Shown here one piece after another: positions 35,451-46,857 of a DNA stretch of 64,000 nucleotides. Each line of letters begins with the position of its first letter. Position 1 is the stretch's first letter. The notes under the pieces were generated by a model that did no database searches, was not told the DNA's origin, and was given only the letters and a program-made list of their open reading frames with translations. Source of the DNA: Ophiobolus disseminans. Lineage: Eukaryota > Ascomycota > Dothideomycetes > Pleosporales > Phaeosphaeriaceae. The stretch is from the NCBI GenBank assembly GCA_010093685.1, contig MU006216.1, forward strand, positions 3,094,487-3,158,486, written 5' to 3'. The translations under genes were made by a program, and so were the position numbers.

Positions 35451-36099
35451 ACCTCCAAGACCTTCCGTATTCGAGGCTTGGGTGGTTTGGATAGTTGGTG
35501 GTTAATGCGTAGACCGATGTACCTTTCAATCATCGTCACATCGAAGCATGAAAATTTCGCTTTGCTGGGTTGATTTCTGGCACTATCAAAACTGTGGTGG
35601 GTGCAATGGGATCCGCAGGGAAAAGGTGTGAAATGCAATTAGAATCCTACGGTAAAGCCCTGGTCTTGATGAGCCAAGACATCTAAGTAATATCTCGAAC
35701 CTTCTGCCTTGAGGTACTAGACACCGTGGCCAGTAAAAGAATTCGATGACGTCACGCCACATTGATATGCTTGGTCGGTGGTACCTGCGGACCTATCATG
35801 TCCTACGACCAAAATCGAACACCGCCCCGGACTTATTCTCAGTCTTGTCTGTTGCCTGCCTCAGCCCCAGGACTTGCATGATCATGCATGTGCTGCGCCT
35901 TTTCACATCATGAACGCGAGGGAGTTGCAGTCGACAACGAGCGCATCAAGACGATGCGTATCACCCTCTGCATTGAAACGCGACAATCGAAGGATCTGGT
36001 CTTACCACGTAGAGGCTCATCATCCCCGCGAAGGTCATTACATTTTGCATATTGCTGTAAGCTCTTGAATGCTGCATCGCAGCCACAGCCTGGCAAAAT
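35451..36099. other. Intergenic, nothing recognised
   Basis: About 650 bp between the module relic and the damaged HET gene. No domain-bearing frame. Confidence 0.5.
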
Positions 36100-37931
36100 A
36101 TGACAGACTCAGAGCCTTGCAACCACATTCGACATCAGGACGTTCAACGAGACACTGTATTGCTTGGAATGCGGTTCGGTCTTTCAATCAGCTGTGCCAG
36201 AGTCGGCCTTCCAGCCTTGCGAATACGAGTATGAAGCGCTTGATCACTCGAAGGATCAAATTCGCTTCATTGTCCTCGATGCTGGAGAGGAGGCGGACCC
36301 TATTAGCTGTCGTATATACACGAGGTAAGCATCATTCTGTTGTATGTCCGCCGAGTGTATCTTCCGTTCCTCACGCGCAGCTTTGTGCAGTGGTACACAT
36401 CTTTGATCCTTGTCGGATGTGAGAGACAGGGCAGAAAAGAGGGAGAAGGTTCTTGTATTGAGAGAGCTACGGAGAGCGATTATATACACAACCAGATGAG
36501 TAAGCATGTGAGTAATAGAGTCACGTGAGATGCAGTTCACATGTACTATGTGAACTAAGGTGCCATGCTGACAATCCTTACTAACCAATGTACTTTCAGT
36601 GAGCTGGAGTCGGCACCCGAATATACCGCACTTTCTTACACATGGCCACTGAAGATGGAGACGCAAGCAAGTCACAGATTATACATGTCGAAGTTAAAGG
36701 TACTGCAAAAGTTCCCAAGGTGACATACAACTGTGAACAGTCCCCTAGACAATTGCGGCACAAGTACGAGAAGCGAACAGTTTGGGTCGGCGCCATTTGC
36801 ATCGACCAAACAAGCGCCCATGAGCGCAATCATCAGGTCAGCATGATGGATCGGATCTACAAAGGTGCCTTCATTGTGGAGATATGCATACACGACCCGG
36901 GCCAGTGCTATGAGGGCGCAATGATGTTTTTCGCATCTGCGGGCCCCGAACGAGGTCACTTGACCGACCTGGATAACCTCGCTTTCCATACGGGCCACAA
37001 ACGAGGTCACTTGGCCGACCTGGACGGGCGTGCTTTCCAGCAACATCCACATGTTGCGCAGCTGAAAGCGCTGCTCCGCCGGCGGTACTTCACACGGGTC
37101 TGGATCATTCAGGAAGTTTTACTCGCCAAGGTTGCCATGTTGCATGTCAACAACGATATCGTACAGTTCGCACAGCACACGCTGGAGGTTGTTCAGGAAA
37201 CTTGTCGGGCCAACTACGTTCATATCGATAGCCTGGAAAAGTGGGCGTCAATCTTGAAAAGAGATAGGGGTATTATGTCATGCCTGCGTCTGGCAATGGC
37301 TTGTTCAGCATCCGATCCAAAGGACAAAGTTTTCGCCATCACCAGTCTTCTTCGACCCGAGATCCGTTTCTTGATTCCCATCAATTATACGTCAAGCCTG
37401 GGTGAAGTTCTTCGAAACGCCGTCACAGCATGTATTGCAGAGTGTGGAGATCTTAGCATTTTGTCATATGCAAGCTTGCCATCAAATGGTAAACACTCCC
37501 TGGGCATGGATCCAACATTTACAGCGACACACTTCAAAGAATTCCTTGCAAACGAAGATTATGAAGATGAGCCCGTTGTCTTTTTTGAAAGGCCTGTCGA
37601 ATGCAGCCCAATAACTTGGAGTATAGCAAATGGTCCGCTTCCCGCATCTCAACTTCTTCCTCGTATTACAGTTCAGGCACGTGTTCTTGCTTTTATCGAC
37701 GAGCAACTTGGGCCCGGGCTATCAGTGTTCCCAGCACCCAGCGGGGGCCACATCGAAGATTATAATTGTCCTGGGACCGCTATATACAGGATAAAGGGGT
37801 CGTGGCATATGCTCATTCTGCGGTGGATGGCCCGCGGCGAATACAGGATTGTCGGCAAGTACTGGGCTATGGGCACAGGAGCGAATAGCCGTTGGTCTAG
37901 TTTCTTTTCACAGAATATCGTAATTTATTAG
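36100..37931 (+). pseudogene. HET-domain gene, apparently frameshifted
   Basis: The 5' part (to 36324) encodes YEYEALDHSKDQIRFIVLDA, a typical lead-in to a HET domain. After a 275-bp intron (36325-36599), it continues ELESAPEYTALSYTW. The rest of the domain (WVGAICIDQ, FTRVWIIQEV) and the C-terminus lie in another frame (36642-37931, 429 codons). The two frames meet in the block TGGCCACTGAAG, where one extra base would align the HET consensus. The start is also unclear: the ATG at 36100 is not in the frame of the HET lead-in. Either a decayed allele or a sequence error. It contains a 51-bp tandem duplication. Confidence 0.65.
36951..37052 (+). repeat. 51-bp in-frame tandem duplication in the HET gene
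   Basis: Two copies with a 51-bp period (starting at 36951 and 37002) encode RGHL-T/A-DLD then an AF-containing stretch. The first ~24 bp of each copy match with one difference; the rest has diverged more. Confidence 0.75.
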
Positions 37932-38274
37932 TTGCGTTAGCTTTGCGACCTCTGAAATGCGGCTTATGGGCAGACACAAGGTGGCCTCATATACGGGTTA
38001 TTTGGAGAGCCAGTTCCAATCGGTAAACCACTAGGATGGAGCAAAGCCGGAAAGATTACCATAGTGCAAGCCCTCAGCATATCTATATCATCAAGCACGA
38101 CACTCCAAAGCATACAAACAGCATATGCACACATAATCCCCACGAACAGATCATCTCATTGTCATTGCACCGTCAAATAAAACCGAATAAACCCTCATAA
38201 GAGGGGCGTGGTATCATCGCGAAACACAAAGTCCAAAATGCAATATCCAAAGGAACTCTTATCCAAGACCACCA
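37932..38274. other. Convergent intergenic
   Basis: 3' flanks of the HET gene and the shugoshin gene. Nothing else seen. Confidence 0.6.
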
Positions 38275-40754
38275 CTACAGCATCATACTCTTCCTCCTAC
38301 TCGCCGCCCTCTCCGCTCGCAACGCACTAACTTCCTTCGCCTCCCTCGCCTTCTCCTCTCTACTCATCTCTCCTTTTGGTGGCGCGACATTAGCTCTGGC
38401 CTTGAGGTCGATACTACTCGAGCTAGGCGGAAGGATCCTCTTCTCTTTCAAGCTGTTGAGCCTCGCGGTGGCGGAATTTGCGCTCGTGCTCTTCCCCAGG
38501 CTGGCTGTGCTCGAGATCTTTACGTTTCCGCTTCCGGTGCGCTTATGCAGGGATGGGAGGGCGCCTTCTGGCTTCGCGTGTTTCTCTGGCTTCTGTTCCT
38601 CCGGAAGCGATGAGGCGGGAACTGAAGAGTGGCGTCGAGCGTTTCGTGCTGCTTTGGCGAGCTCGGTGATGCGTATGCGTGGGTTCGTAGCGGTATCCGC
38701 GGGTGAGGAGTCGGTGAAGTCGAAGATTGCGAGGTTGTCGTTGTCGGTGTCGGGGTGTTCTTGCTTGGTCGTAGAGTCTTTGGCGAGTGCGCTGGTAACA
38801 CTTCTCACTTCTGGTGGTTCAGAAACGGCTCTCGATACGCTCGGTACTGATGACGTTAACTTCCGTTTCGCCGTGCTGGTTTCACTAATGAGTGCAGAGA
38901 TTGCCTTTGAGGCGGTCGAAGATTTCACTTCCGCCGGTTCTGATGCAGGTGAAGACTTCGACTCTTGATCCGTTTCCCGTCTGTCCAGCTTTTGCCTCAA
39001 TGGACTTCCAGGCTCAACCTCCTCTTCTCTTGTTCGCCCAGAAATGGCCGAGACTGGCTTCCAGCCTAATTCCTCACTCGTCTCGCGCTTTATAGTCGGT
39101 TTGCTCGTTGTCGAGGGTACTGCTTGAGGCTCTACGCTCGTTCTTCGGTCAACGATCGCATCCACCAGCTTGGCGTCTGGACGTCGCATCTTCGTATGCA
39201 GACTGGGCTCCTTGTAGCTGACCTGCGGTCGAGCCCGTCGTCCGGGGCGCCCTGCGCCGATCTGGTCCGCCGCACTGAGATCTCCAGGCGGTGGTGTATC
39301 CTTACTTTCTGGCCGGGAAGTTGATGGTTCCGTTGATGGTGGAGAGAAGATGTCTTCAACGGCCGGTGTCTTCGGTGGTAGTGCGTCAAGGATGATATCA
39401 GCTGTCAAGACAGGCTCAAGGATCGGTAGTAGCGGCAGCTCGGGCGGAGTGATGGTACGACTGATGTTCAGACGAGCACGGTTGCGAGGCCTCGATGCGG
39501 GTACAACGGGCTTTTCTGGCCTTTCTGGCTTTTCTGGCGCAGACTGACGCTGCTTCTTGGGCGATACCACAGGATCGGTGTTGACGGGTTCTGCGATTGT
39601 TAGCTTGACGTTTCATGACATTTGCAATGGACATACTGCTTGCGAGTACAGGCCGCTCAGGAGAGGACGGCCTGCCATCCTCCTTAGGCGCCTCATTTTC
39701 CGGCGCATTGCGGCGACTGAACCTGAACGCGTCTGTCTGTGATGAATGCTTGTCTTCGTCCTCCTGCACGCTGAATTTCCGCTTTGCGCCAGCCTTTGCA
39801 ATTTTTGCAGCTGCTTCCTCAATATTCTCGGGTGGTGATTCAAACACTGAGACACGGCGGATGTTCAACTTCGGCCCACTTTCTCGTCGCTTCTTCCGTG
39901 TCTCAAGATTCACTGATAGTGCAGGCTCGCCGTCCTCTGTGGGCTCCTGAAGCTGCTCTTCCGCTTCTTGGCTGGGATTGAAGGATATAGGTTCTTCGTT
40001 GTCGAATCGCGATATCGGTGGAGGTCCGAGGTCTGGCGACTGGCTATCCGGGTCGTCGAGAATTTCCCGTAGCTCATCGGCACTGCTGTTGGTTAGCCTC
40101 GTCGCCGTCTTCAGAGCTCATCATGTCCTGAGACTCGCCCTTCCTCAGACCAAACGAAATCAACATACCCCATAGTACGCCTTGGATACGATTTCCCTTC
40201 GGTGATGGTCGGCATCATCTGGTTCTCCACTTCCTGCAGCCCGAGTCCGCTCCTCCATTGCCTCTCATCCGGACTGCGGCGCGTCGCTGCTAGCTGGCTC
40301 TTGCACCGTGGTCGCTCGTCGACCTTCTTCAGCTGCCCGAGTCCGGCGACCAAACTTCCCAGTTCCAGCATTTTGGCTTCCAGTTCCGCTTTGACCGCGT
40401 CGATCTCCCTAAATGACGGGCGCGACGAGTGTGATTCGAGCGTGTTTTGTAGTTGCAGGACTTGTTCGCGCAAAGAGAGGTTTTCGGCGAGAAGGCGTGA
40501 GCAGTCATTTTCGAGGCTACGGATGCGGATCGACTGTTGTGAGTTGGTCCTGTGTCGCATCAGCTATAGTACCGAGTACACGCCTCAATGCGGCATACTT
40601 TGCCAGCTCGCGATTCTGCCTCAGAAACCGTCGTTTGACTACATAGAAATCTCGTTAGTCTTCATCCCCCCCATCATCTCTCGGCTGCCTCACTAGCATC
40701 AATCGTCTCCGCCGACGGCTGCGGCACCAGCGGCGGCTCGTTCAGGCGCGCCAT
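38275..40754 (-). CDS. SGO1: Shugoshin
   Basis: Five exons (40754-40694, 40638-40599, 40549-40169, 40082-39637, 39590-38275) give 747 residues. The N-terminal coiled coil is IKRRFLRQNRELAK then IRSLENDCSRLLAENLSLRE, which in shugoshins binds PP2A-B'. The C-terminal basic motif is YKEPSLHTKMRRP, the SGO C-box that reads phosphorylated H2A at centromeres. The middle is long, charged and disordered. Introns 1 and 2 are very short and split the coiled coil; the second was placed to restore ELAKTNSQQSIRIRS. The protein guards centromeric cohesin and helps bi-orientation. It ends with a basic Arg/Ser tail. Confidence 0.92.
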
Positions 40755-41038
40755 ATGCGCGGGGTAGGTATGTGGAGGTAAAGTATAGTGTCTGTAGTAG
40801 ATGTTGGGCGTGGTGGCGGTGTTGCAAAGCGGCTATCTCGATCGTTGTTTCCGTCTCGTTATCGTCATAATCGAAGAGTGTCGGGGAGTTGTTTACCTTA
40901 GCAACCACGCTAATGCTGCCAAGCGACAGGGATGGTGCGCGGGCACGTGAGTGGGGCAGAGCGCGCTCGCGATGGGAACATCAACTTGACATTTTCGAAC
41001 CCAACACATATGATACAGCTAGAATTGAGGGAGCAGAC
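40755..41038. promoter_or_regulatory. Shared divergent promoter of SGO1 and DAD2
   Basis: 284 bp separate the two start codons, so both genes must draw on this interval or on each other's transcribed region. No specific site is claimed. Confidence 0.6.
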
Positions 41039-41609
41039 ATGTCCAACTACGCGCGCCCACTTCCATCCCATCTTCGCAACCAGTCGTTGGGCGGCTCGCA
41101 GCAACAATCGCCGGTGCTCCTCGCGCGCATCGCAGAGAAGAAGGCCGAACTCGCAAACCTCAAGGACTTGCAAGCACTGAGCGGTGGTTTGGCCGACCAG
41201 ATGCAAATGCTGGCCGACAAACTTTCAACGCTCTCGGATGGCACGGAAGGTACGTATCGAGCGATCTCATGCTCACTCTCGATCGATGCTCGACAGCACT
41301 TCTGATTAGCCGGGTGTACATGTACTTGGTACTGACGTGTCTACCTCTCAGCGGTCGCGGCAGTACTCTCAAACTGGCACAATGTCCTCCGCGCTATCAA
41401 CATGGCGTCCAGTACGTTCCCTATGCATCTCAAGGTTTCAGTTCATCATCTGACATGGTGCAGCAAAATTGCCAAAGCCAAAGGAGGAGGAAGATCCAGA
41501 CGCAAAGCCCGAGTCCGAACCACCACTGCCACAGACGCTCGTCCGAATTCCCACGCAGCATGCACCTGCAGTGATCGAGCATGCTAATGCAAGTGATGTA
41601 CCCGAATGA
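41039..41609 (+). CDS. DAD2: DASH/Dam1 complex subunit DAD2
   Basis: Three exons (41039-41249, 41352-41411, 41464-41609) give 138 residues. The core is LARIAEKKAELANLKDLQAL followed by LADQMQMLADKLSTLSDGTE and, across intron 1, VLSNWHNVLRAINMAS: the family pattern in full. The C-terminus is acidic and Pro-rich. DAD2 is a helical subunit of the ring that couples kinetochores to microtubule plus ends. Length fits fungal members. It is divergent from SGO1. Confidence 0.95.
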
Positions 41610-42138
41610 ACGCGGGCGCGGATGTCCAAGCATGCGAGCCTTGCATTCATGACTTGTGTCGTGAAGGTATTGGAAGAGGAGAAAGTGTTCGAAGCCATTG
41701 GCCGCGTATGTATCATCTACGATCCGATTCGCGGCAAAGAACGAATCGGCTATGTTTGCTATGCATAAGAGGGATTTATGCAGCTCAGCCCAACGTTGAG
41801 AGATGGTTGGGTCAACAAGTTGAAAAATCTGCTGTAAGCGACCAAACGGTGGAGGAAAAACATCACATGTCAAGATTCGAAGAATTGCACCGAGAGCTAC
41901 TGCAGAAGAAGAAGAAGAAGAAGCAATATGTATGCTACTTTGAAATGAGACCATGCTTGCATGTGCAGTGCGCCTATGCATGCTTCAAACTCCAATGGAA
42001 TGCTTGGTCACCCAATGCCGCAATGCACCGTGCAGAGTTCCATGAAAGACAAACTCGCGGGATGCACCCCAGGTATAACGCCATGCTTGCTGTGGTTTGT
42101 CGTAACTCCGTGCTGTGAAGGTGCTTATCGATAATGCG
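41610..42138. other. Convergent intergenic
   Basis: 3' flanks of DAD2 and YPI1. Contains a short GAA/AAG run near 41905. No gene seen. Confidence 0.6.
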
Positions 42139-42694
42139 TTATGCCTGCTTCTTGTTTTTGGGCATTTTCTCGTAGGCGTTGGGGCTCGGCTTGCGGCGTG
42201 GTCGGCTGCGCTTCTTGGGGTTGCTTGAGCCCTCGGCATCGTCGTGGTCATGCTCGCAGTCGGCGTGATCATGCTCGTGCGGGCGGCGGCCTCGCTGCCC
42301 ACCAGTTCTATTGCTTGGGCGGGCGGTGCTGTTGTCTGGCTCGGGATCCGAGTCGGAATCGGAAGAAGACGAGTCTGAAGAGTCCTCGTCGGAAGACTCG
42401 CCCGCGGCGCGGGGTGCGTGGTAGATGCAGCAAACTGCCATATATGTTAGTAGTGTTAATGTAGAGATACAATAGACATGCAGTACCTTTGGAAGACTTC
42501 TTGCCCATGCCCTCGTTATCGATGACATCCTCTGCCCACTGGATATGCCTTCGCTCCGACGGCTCGGCCCTCAGCCTGAGCACTGCTGAAGGTGCTGACA
42601 GGCGCAAGACAGGCTGTGGGCGGACCTCAATGGTCCTGCTGCCGCCGCCCCGCGTCGGTGTGGCAGTTCGGGTCGCAGTAGCCGGCATCGTCAT
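42139..42694 (-). CDS. YPI1: Type 1 protein phosphatase inhibitor YPI1 (inhibitor-3 family)
   Basis: Two exons (42694-42487 and 42434-42139) give 167 residues from the ATG at 42694. The conserved core is RRHIQWAEDVIDNEGMGKKS followed across the intron by SKVCCIYH, the PP1-binding and CCIYH segment of inhibitor-3 proteins. The acidic Ser/Asp tract and His/Asp-rich HEHDHADCEHDHDD follow, then a basic tail. It should bind and control nuclear PP1 (Glc7). The His-rich stretch could bind metal; this is inference. Confidence 0.93.
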
Positions 42695-43552
42695 GGTGGT
42701 AGTAGTCGACTTGGTATTTGAGAGATCAAAGGGCTCCACGGGCCCTTAAGAGCACGTTGGCTGGGACAACGGGCGGGGCACTTCCGGTGCAGGGTCCAGA
42801 AAAAGTATCGTGAATGTCCAGTGCAGGGGCACCCGAGCGTGTGGCAGACAAAGACGGGTCGTGGTTGAATGTGCAGCAAGTCAGGCAACAAAGAGAGGAA
42901 AGCAGCGAATCTGCAGAGGACAAGGTCGAGTGCATCTATGTCTTTGTTGGTCGTTGGTCATTTGCCCTGGTCAATGGCCAGTGCGTCATACCGAAGCAAT
43001 CGCGGCTTCCTCGGCTCTGCTTTCCTGCAATCTGTGTCACCATCCCACACACGCCATCTTTTCCCCACGATCGCCTGCATTGCCCACGATCTGCCACCAC
43101 ATGGCCGCCTGTGAGGGGCCATTTCCTATGTGCACCCCATTCGGGCCTTTCACTCCGCCTGAGGCGGGTATGAAGGTCTGTCACGGCTCAACTTTCCTCA
43201 GCACCGTGTCTACTCGCTTAGGTTGGCGAACAGCACACCATGCTGCAGGTCACCTGAGTTACTCTTTCAGAACACGAGTTTTCTGCTTGGTTGCAGCAAT
43301 TACAGGTATACTTTCGGTCTCGTAGGGAAACGCTTTGAGTTTTGAAAAGCATTGCGTTCCTCTTGATACTATGGTAGGGTCGTAGTGGTTACCCCGACTT
43401 CTTGATTCGATTTCTTTGGTCCAACCACAGATACCATCGCACCAACTCAAGTCTCTTGAAAGATTTTTCAATTCGTATCCTTTCTTCCTCGTTCCCCAGT
43501 TCCTTCCTCGGTCCACATTTTCACTCCAACTCCTTACAGACTGTCTGCAAGA
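42695..43552. other. Divergent intergenic
   Basis: About 860 bp between the YPI1 start and the gene at 43553. Short frames only; no domain recognised. Confidence 0.55.
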
Positions 43553-44520
43553 ATGGCGCAACGCCAGCAGCGCTCACCCCAGCATACTGGGAACGGGAAG
43601 CACTCTCATGATCCACAACGCACTTGGTTCCCATTCTTCGCTCTACCCCGAGAATTACGCGACATGATATACTCCATGGTTTTCGAATTTAAGACTCCAT
43701 CTTCGCTGGGCAGTCCAACACGTTTTAGCTTCGACTTGCCCGACTTTCCTCTCATCGCCTATGAAGCACAGGACCAGTACCTTCAACAAAGCCAACCCTA
43801 TTCAGTCTACAGCGGCCTTCCTCCTTGGACTCATGTCAACAAGCAGTTGTTTGAGGAAGCAATCGATGTCCTTGCGACAGGCAACGTTTTTGAAGTGAGC
43901 AAGGCCGATGCAACAGCATACCCGGATGTTCGTACGGTGGAGCCTTCAGTTATGGAAGCCCTTGGGCCAGTGGTTCGTCGCACGCGTTCGGCCACGAGAG
44001 GGCAAACGTACGCGTACCATCATCGCATATTATTCCAGTCAATACGCACTATCGACCAGCGCCTATCTTCAACGGAGTGCCGTCCTCTGAGCGCAGTTCT
44101 GTCTTGGGCATCTTGACACCCTATTTGACGGCTATGTCTAATTTTGGCGAACTCGCGAAGACCATATCGATACCAAATTTGGACCTTCTGTGGGACTACA
44201 TGCTATTCAACAACTCTTTGTGCGCCAACCCAGTCTTGGATTCAACAGGTCTAGTAGGGTGGCACAGCGGATTCACCCAGGTGACCATCACCGCTGAGCT
44301 TCTTGTTTTCCCAAACTCGTCGCCAAAGGATATCCTGCGCCGCGCAGTGCTGAAAGATCAACTCTGGAAACTTGTAGAGCTTTGGGCACGAAAGCTTGTG
44401 GGCGCCAAGGACAGCGAGCAAACAACGTGCACGATCAGCGAAGAAAAGGCCGATACATCGCTGGGCTATGATTACATGAGGTACACCAAACCAGTAGAGG
44501 TCTCTAAGCGCAAACAGTAG
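43553..44520 (+). CDS. Hypothetical protein with an LPRELRDMIY motif
   Basis: Modelled as two exons (43553-43894, 43999-44520) and 287 residues. The N-terminus FFALPRELRDMIYSMVFEF is the short helical motif common to many uncharacterised fungal proteins, distantly F-box-like. The middle has HVNKQLFEEAIDVLATGNVF, a typical follow-on. Without an intron the frame breaks near 44.1 kb; a donor GTGAGC at 43895 and an AG at 43997-43998 restore one frame through to LTPYLTAMSNFGELAKTIS. The intron is a prediction; a real frameshift is the alternative. Function unknown. Confidence 0.6.
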
Positions 44521-44669
44521 AGGTTTTTCTGAGCTTGGGAGCGAGTTGGCGAATATGCGACGCGACTCTCACTCAATGCCGCGCAATATCATGCTTCTCA
44601 CACTGCATCCTTCTCCAATCGACAAGAACCCACTGACCAGTTTGGCCTTGCTCTTCAGGGACAACGAGA

Positions 44670-46000
44670 TCACATTCTTCCCACCAAGTCGACGACATTC
44701 CGATGAACGAGATCTCTCGCAGCGATCGCGTCCTCGAGACTGTCGTGGCCTTTCTTTCCCTGCGTCTGAATGTCCCGGTCGAGATATTTCTTCGCGAGAG
44801 TCTTGAGCAAGAGGTTTCCGGGTTTACGCACGCGTGGGGGTTCGTTTGTGGTTGCTGCAGGGTCGTTTGGAGTCGTTAACGTGCCTGAGTCCGGGATCTT
44901 GAGATCTTCCGAGTTCTTCGAAGCATCCAGTGTGGTCAAATTCCCGGTCTTTGCTTCGGCTTCTTTCAGCTTCTGTTCCTCCGCCTTCTTCAACTTCAAT
45001 TCCTCCGCTTCCTTTAGCTTTACCCGCCCGAACTCAGTGACATACGAGTCAACAACGAGCGTGTGGATCCACCTCAATGAACGCAGGTCATTATTGACGC
45101 CATGCCCCACAACCAAGGTATGAGGTCCGACGTGCTTCCAGATCTTCTCTCGCGCTCCCGCCTTGCCCTTCAAACTTGTGCCCTGCTTCCTCGCGTTCTT
45201 CATATCCGCCCACGTCACGCCAGAGTACCGAGTGTTGAGATGCTGCATGGGGACATCCGGTTTGACAATGTTGTCCAGGATAACCGTCTTGGAGAAGTAG
45301 TTGACCAGGGTGACGCGTATCAACTCCGGATCGCCGGAGGCCGCCGTTCCCATCTCGCAATCAAGAGCAACTGCCTCGCAAATGTTGTTTCCGCGCGGCG
45401 GTGTCCATGGTGTGGGGTAGCATTGATGTAGCTCGATCAGTTCACGCAGCCCCTGCGAACGTGGAGAGTGCTGGTATGCACCGCTACACAGCGGTGCTGA
45501 GGGTGACTGGTTGCAGCATATCCAGACCTGGAGGTGTGGTGAGTATCGAGGCCACGCGACCGAAGAGAAGACAGGCGAAGTTTACCCTGTTGATCAAGTC
45601 CCCGGGATGGAATCTGCAATGAATGCGTGGTTCTTGTTGCGGTGTCGCTGTTGGAGCTTCATCATCTTCCGCCACCATTTGGGCAGGCGTGGAAGGGTAG
45701 TGTGGTTGCGAGATTGCCGGGAGCTGGTTATTAGCGGGATCTAGCCGCGTGGGTTCGACAAGTGGCGGCCGACGCCTGCGTGACAGCCGGGACATGGCTT
45801 TGGAACGTTAGCTCATGCAGCTCGCTCGAAATAATAGATGAGTTTTTACTTTTGCCGCACCCAGTACATCTCTGCTTCCCCAGAAGATCCTCTTCACTCA
45901 GCGGTCGGGTGATGTAACCGTGCTTTTCGAGACTCTCCGCAGGCTCGACCAGGCTCGCTAGAGAAGCAAGGTATTGCTGCATTGGTGTGATGGGCGCCAT
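44670..46000 (-). CDS. REX1/REX3/REX4-type RNA exonuclease (DEDDh)
   Basis: Three exons (46000-45850, 45797-45586, 45527-44670) give 406 residues. The Exo I motif is AVALDCEMGTAA. Exo II lies at VGHGVNNDLRSLRW and Exo III at KKGHDSLEDAIAARDLV, completing the DEDDh set. Ahead of the nuclease are Cys pairs (RCTGCGK and ICCNQ) and the segment HCRFHPGDLI, consistent with a zinc-binding lead-in seen in fungal REX-like proteins. A Lys/Glu-rich helix of about 25 residues built from KLKEAEE-type repeats interrupts the nuclease between Exo II and III. It likely trims 3' ends of rRNA or snoRNA; the exact paralogue is unclear. Confidence 0.85.
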
Positions 46001-46857
46001 GATTTCTATTGTGTGGAGGACTGGGCCGATGACTAAAGGGCGTTGTTGTTGATGAGTGAGACCAGCAACTTTGAACGCAGGTGGTTCGGGCGCAGCGACA
46101 AATTGTTGTTTTCCGCCAAGCGAGAATGTTTGTGCAGTGAGAGATACTCGAGTGCAGATTGCTAGCTCGACACCATCAAAAGTGAGATGCTGACACCATT
46201 GAGTATGAATAGCGCATGGTATGGCTGCTTGTTGTGGTAACAAGCTTAGTATGAAGTTCGGTGGGCTAGCAGCCCCGCTGTACTATACTACCTTAGTGCA
46301 GGGTCCAAATCTCCACCCACGTACTCGTGCCTCTTTCCCAATCACGTGCCAATCTCCCCAGTAAAGCATTCTCCCAATTTAAACATTCCTTCTTCACACC
46401 TTCGAAAAAGTTCCCTAGGCGCCAATTAGCGACGTATAGTAGCCTCACATGGTCCTTGTAAAAGCCACGTCGGAGACTACCCTGGGAAGGTCGATCCGCG
46501 GAAGAGTCATGCGACGAAAATTTACAATAAGTATGCTTGATAGAGTCAGCGGTGGAACCAGAAGTTGTTGCCCTGGCGACTTTCCCGCGCCCAAGCCAAG
46601 AGAAGGGATGTTTGCGCCGTAGAATCTACTCTTTCACATTCATTCATCGCTGGCGACTCAGTCCTACGATTGATTGATTTAGGAATGCCTTTTCGCGATC
46701 GGTCCTGGCTCATTGATATTGCAGCACGTGGATCGATGGACATGGCAGACTGCGCGGGCAACAGCAAGAACCCCACGAACTCGTTCTTCCATCAAAAGGA
46801 CTCCATTTCCGGCTTAGATCTCCCCCTCTCTATCGACTCAGTTCCACAATAGTATAC
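46001..46857. other. Intergenic upstream of kinase-HET relic
   Basis: REX promoter and ~600 bp of unassigned sequence. A 95-codon open frame (46565-46852) may belong to the decayed kinase-HET gene but shows no motif of its own. Confidence 0.5.

Noticed and set aside
38402..38968. 188-codon plus-strand frame
   Set aside because: Antisense to the last shugoshin exon; no domain.
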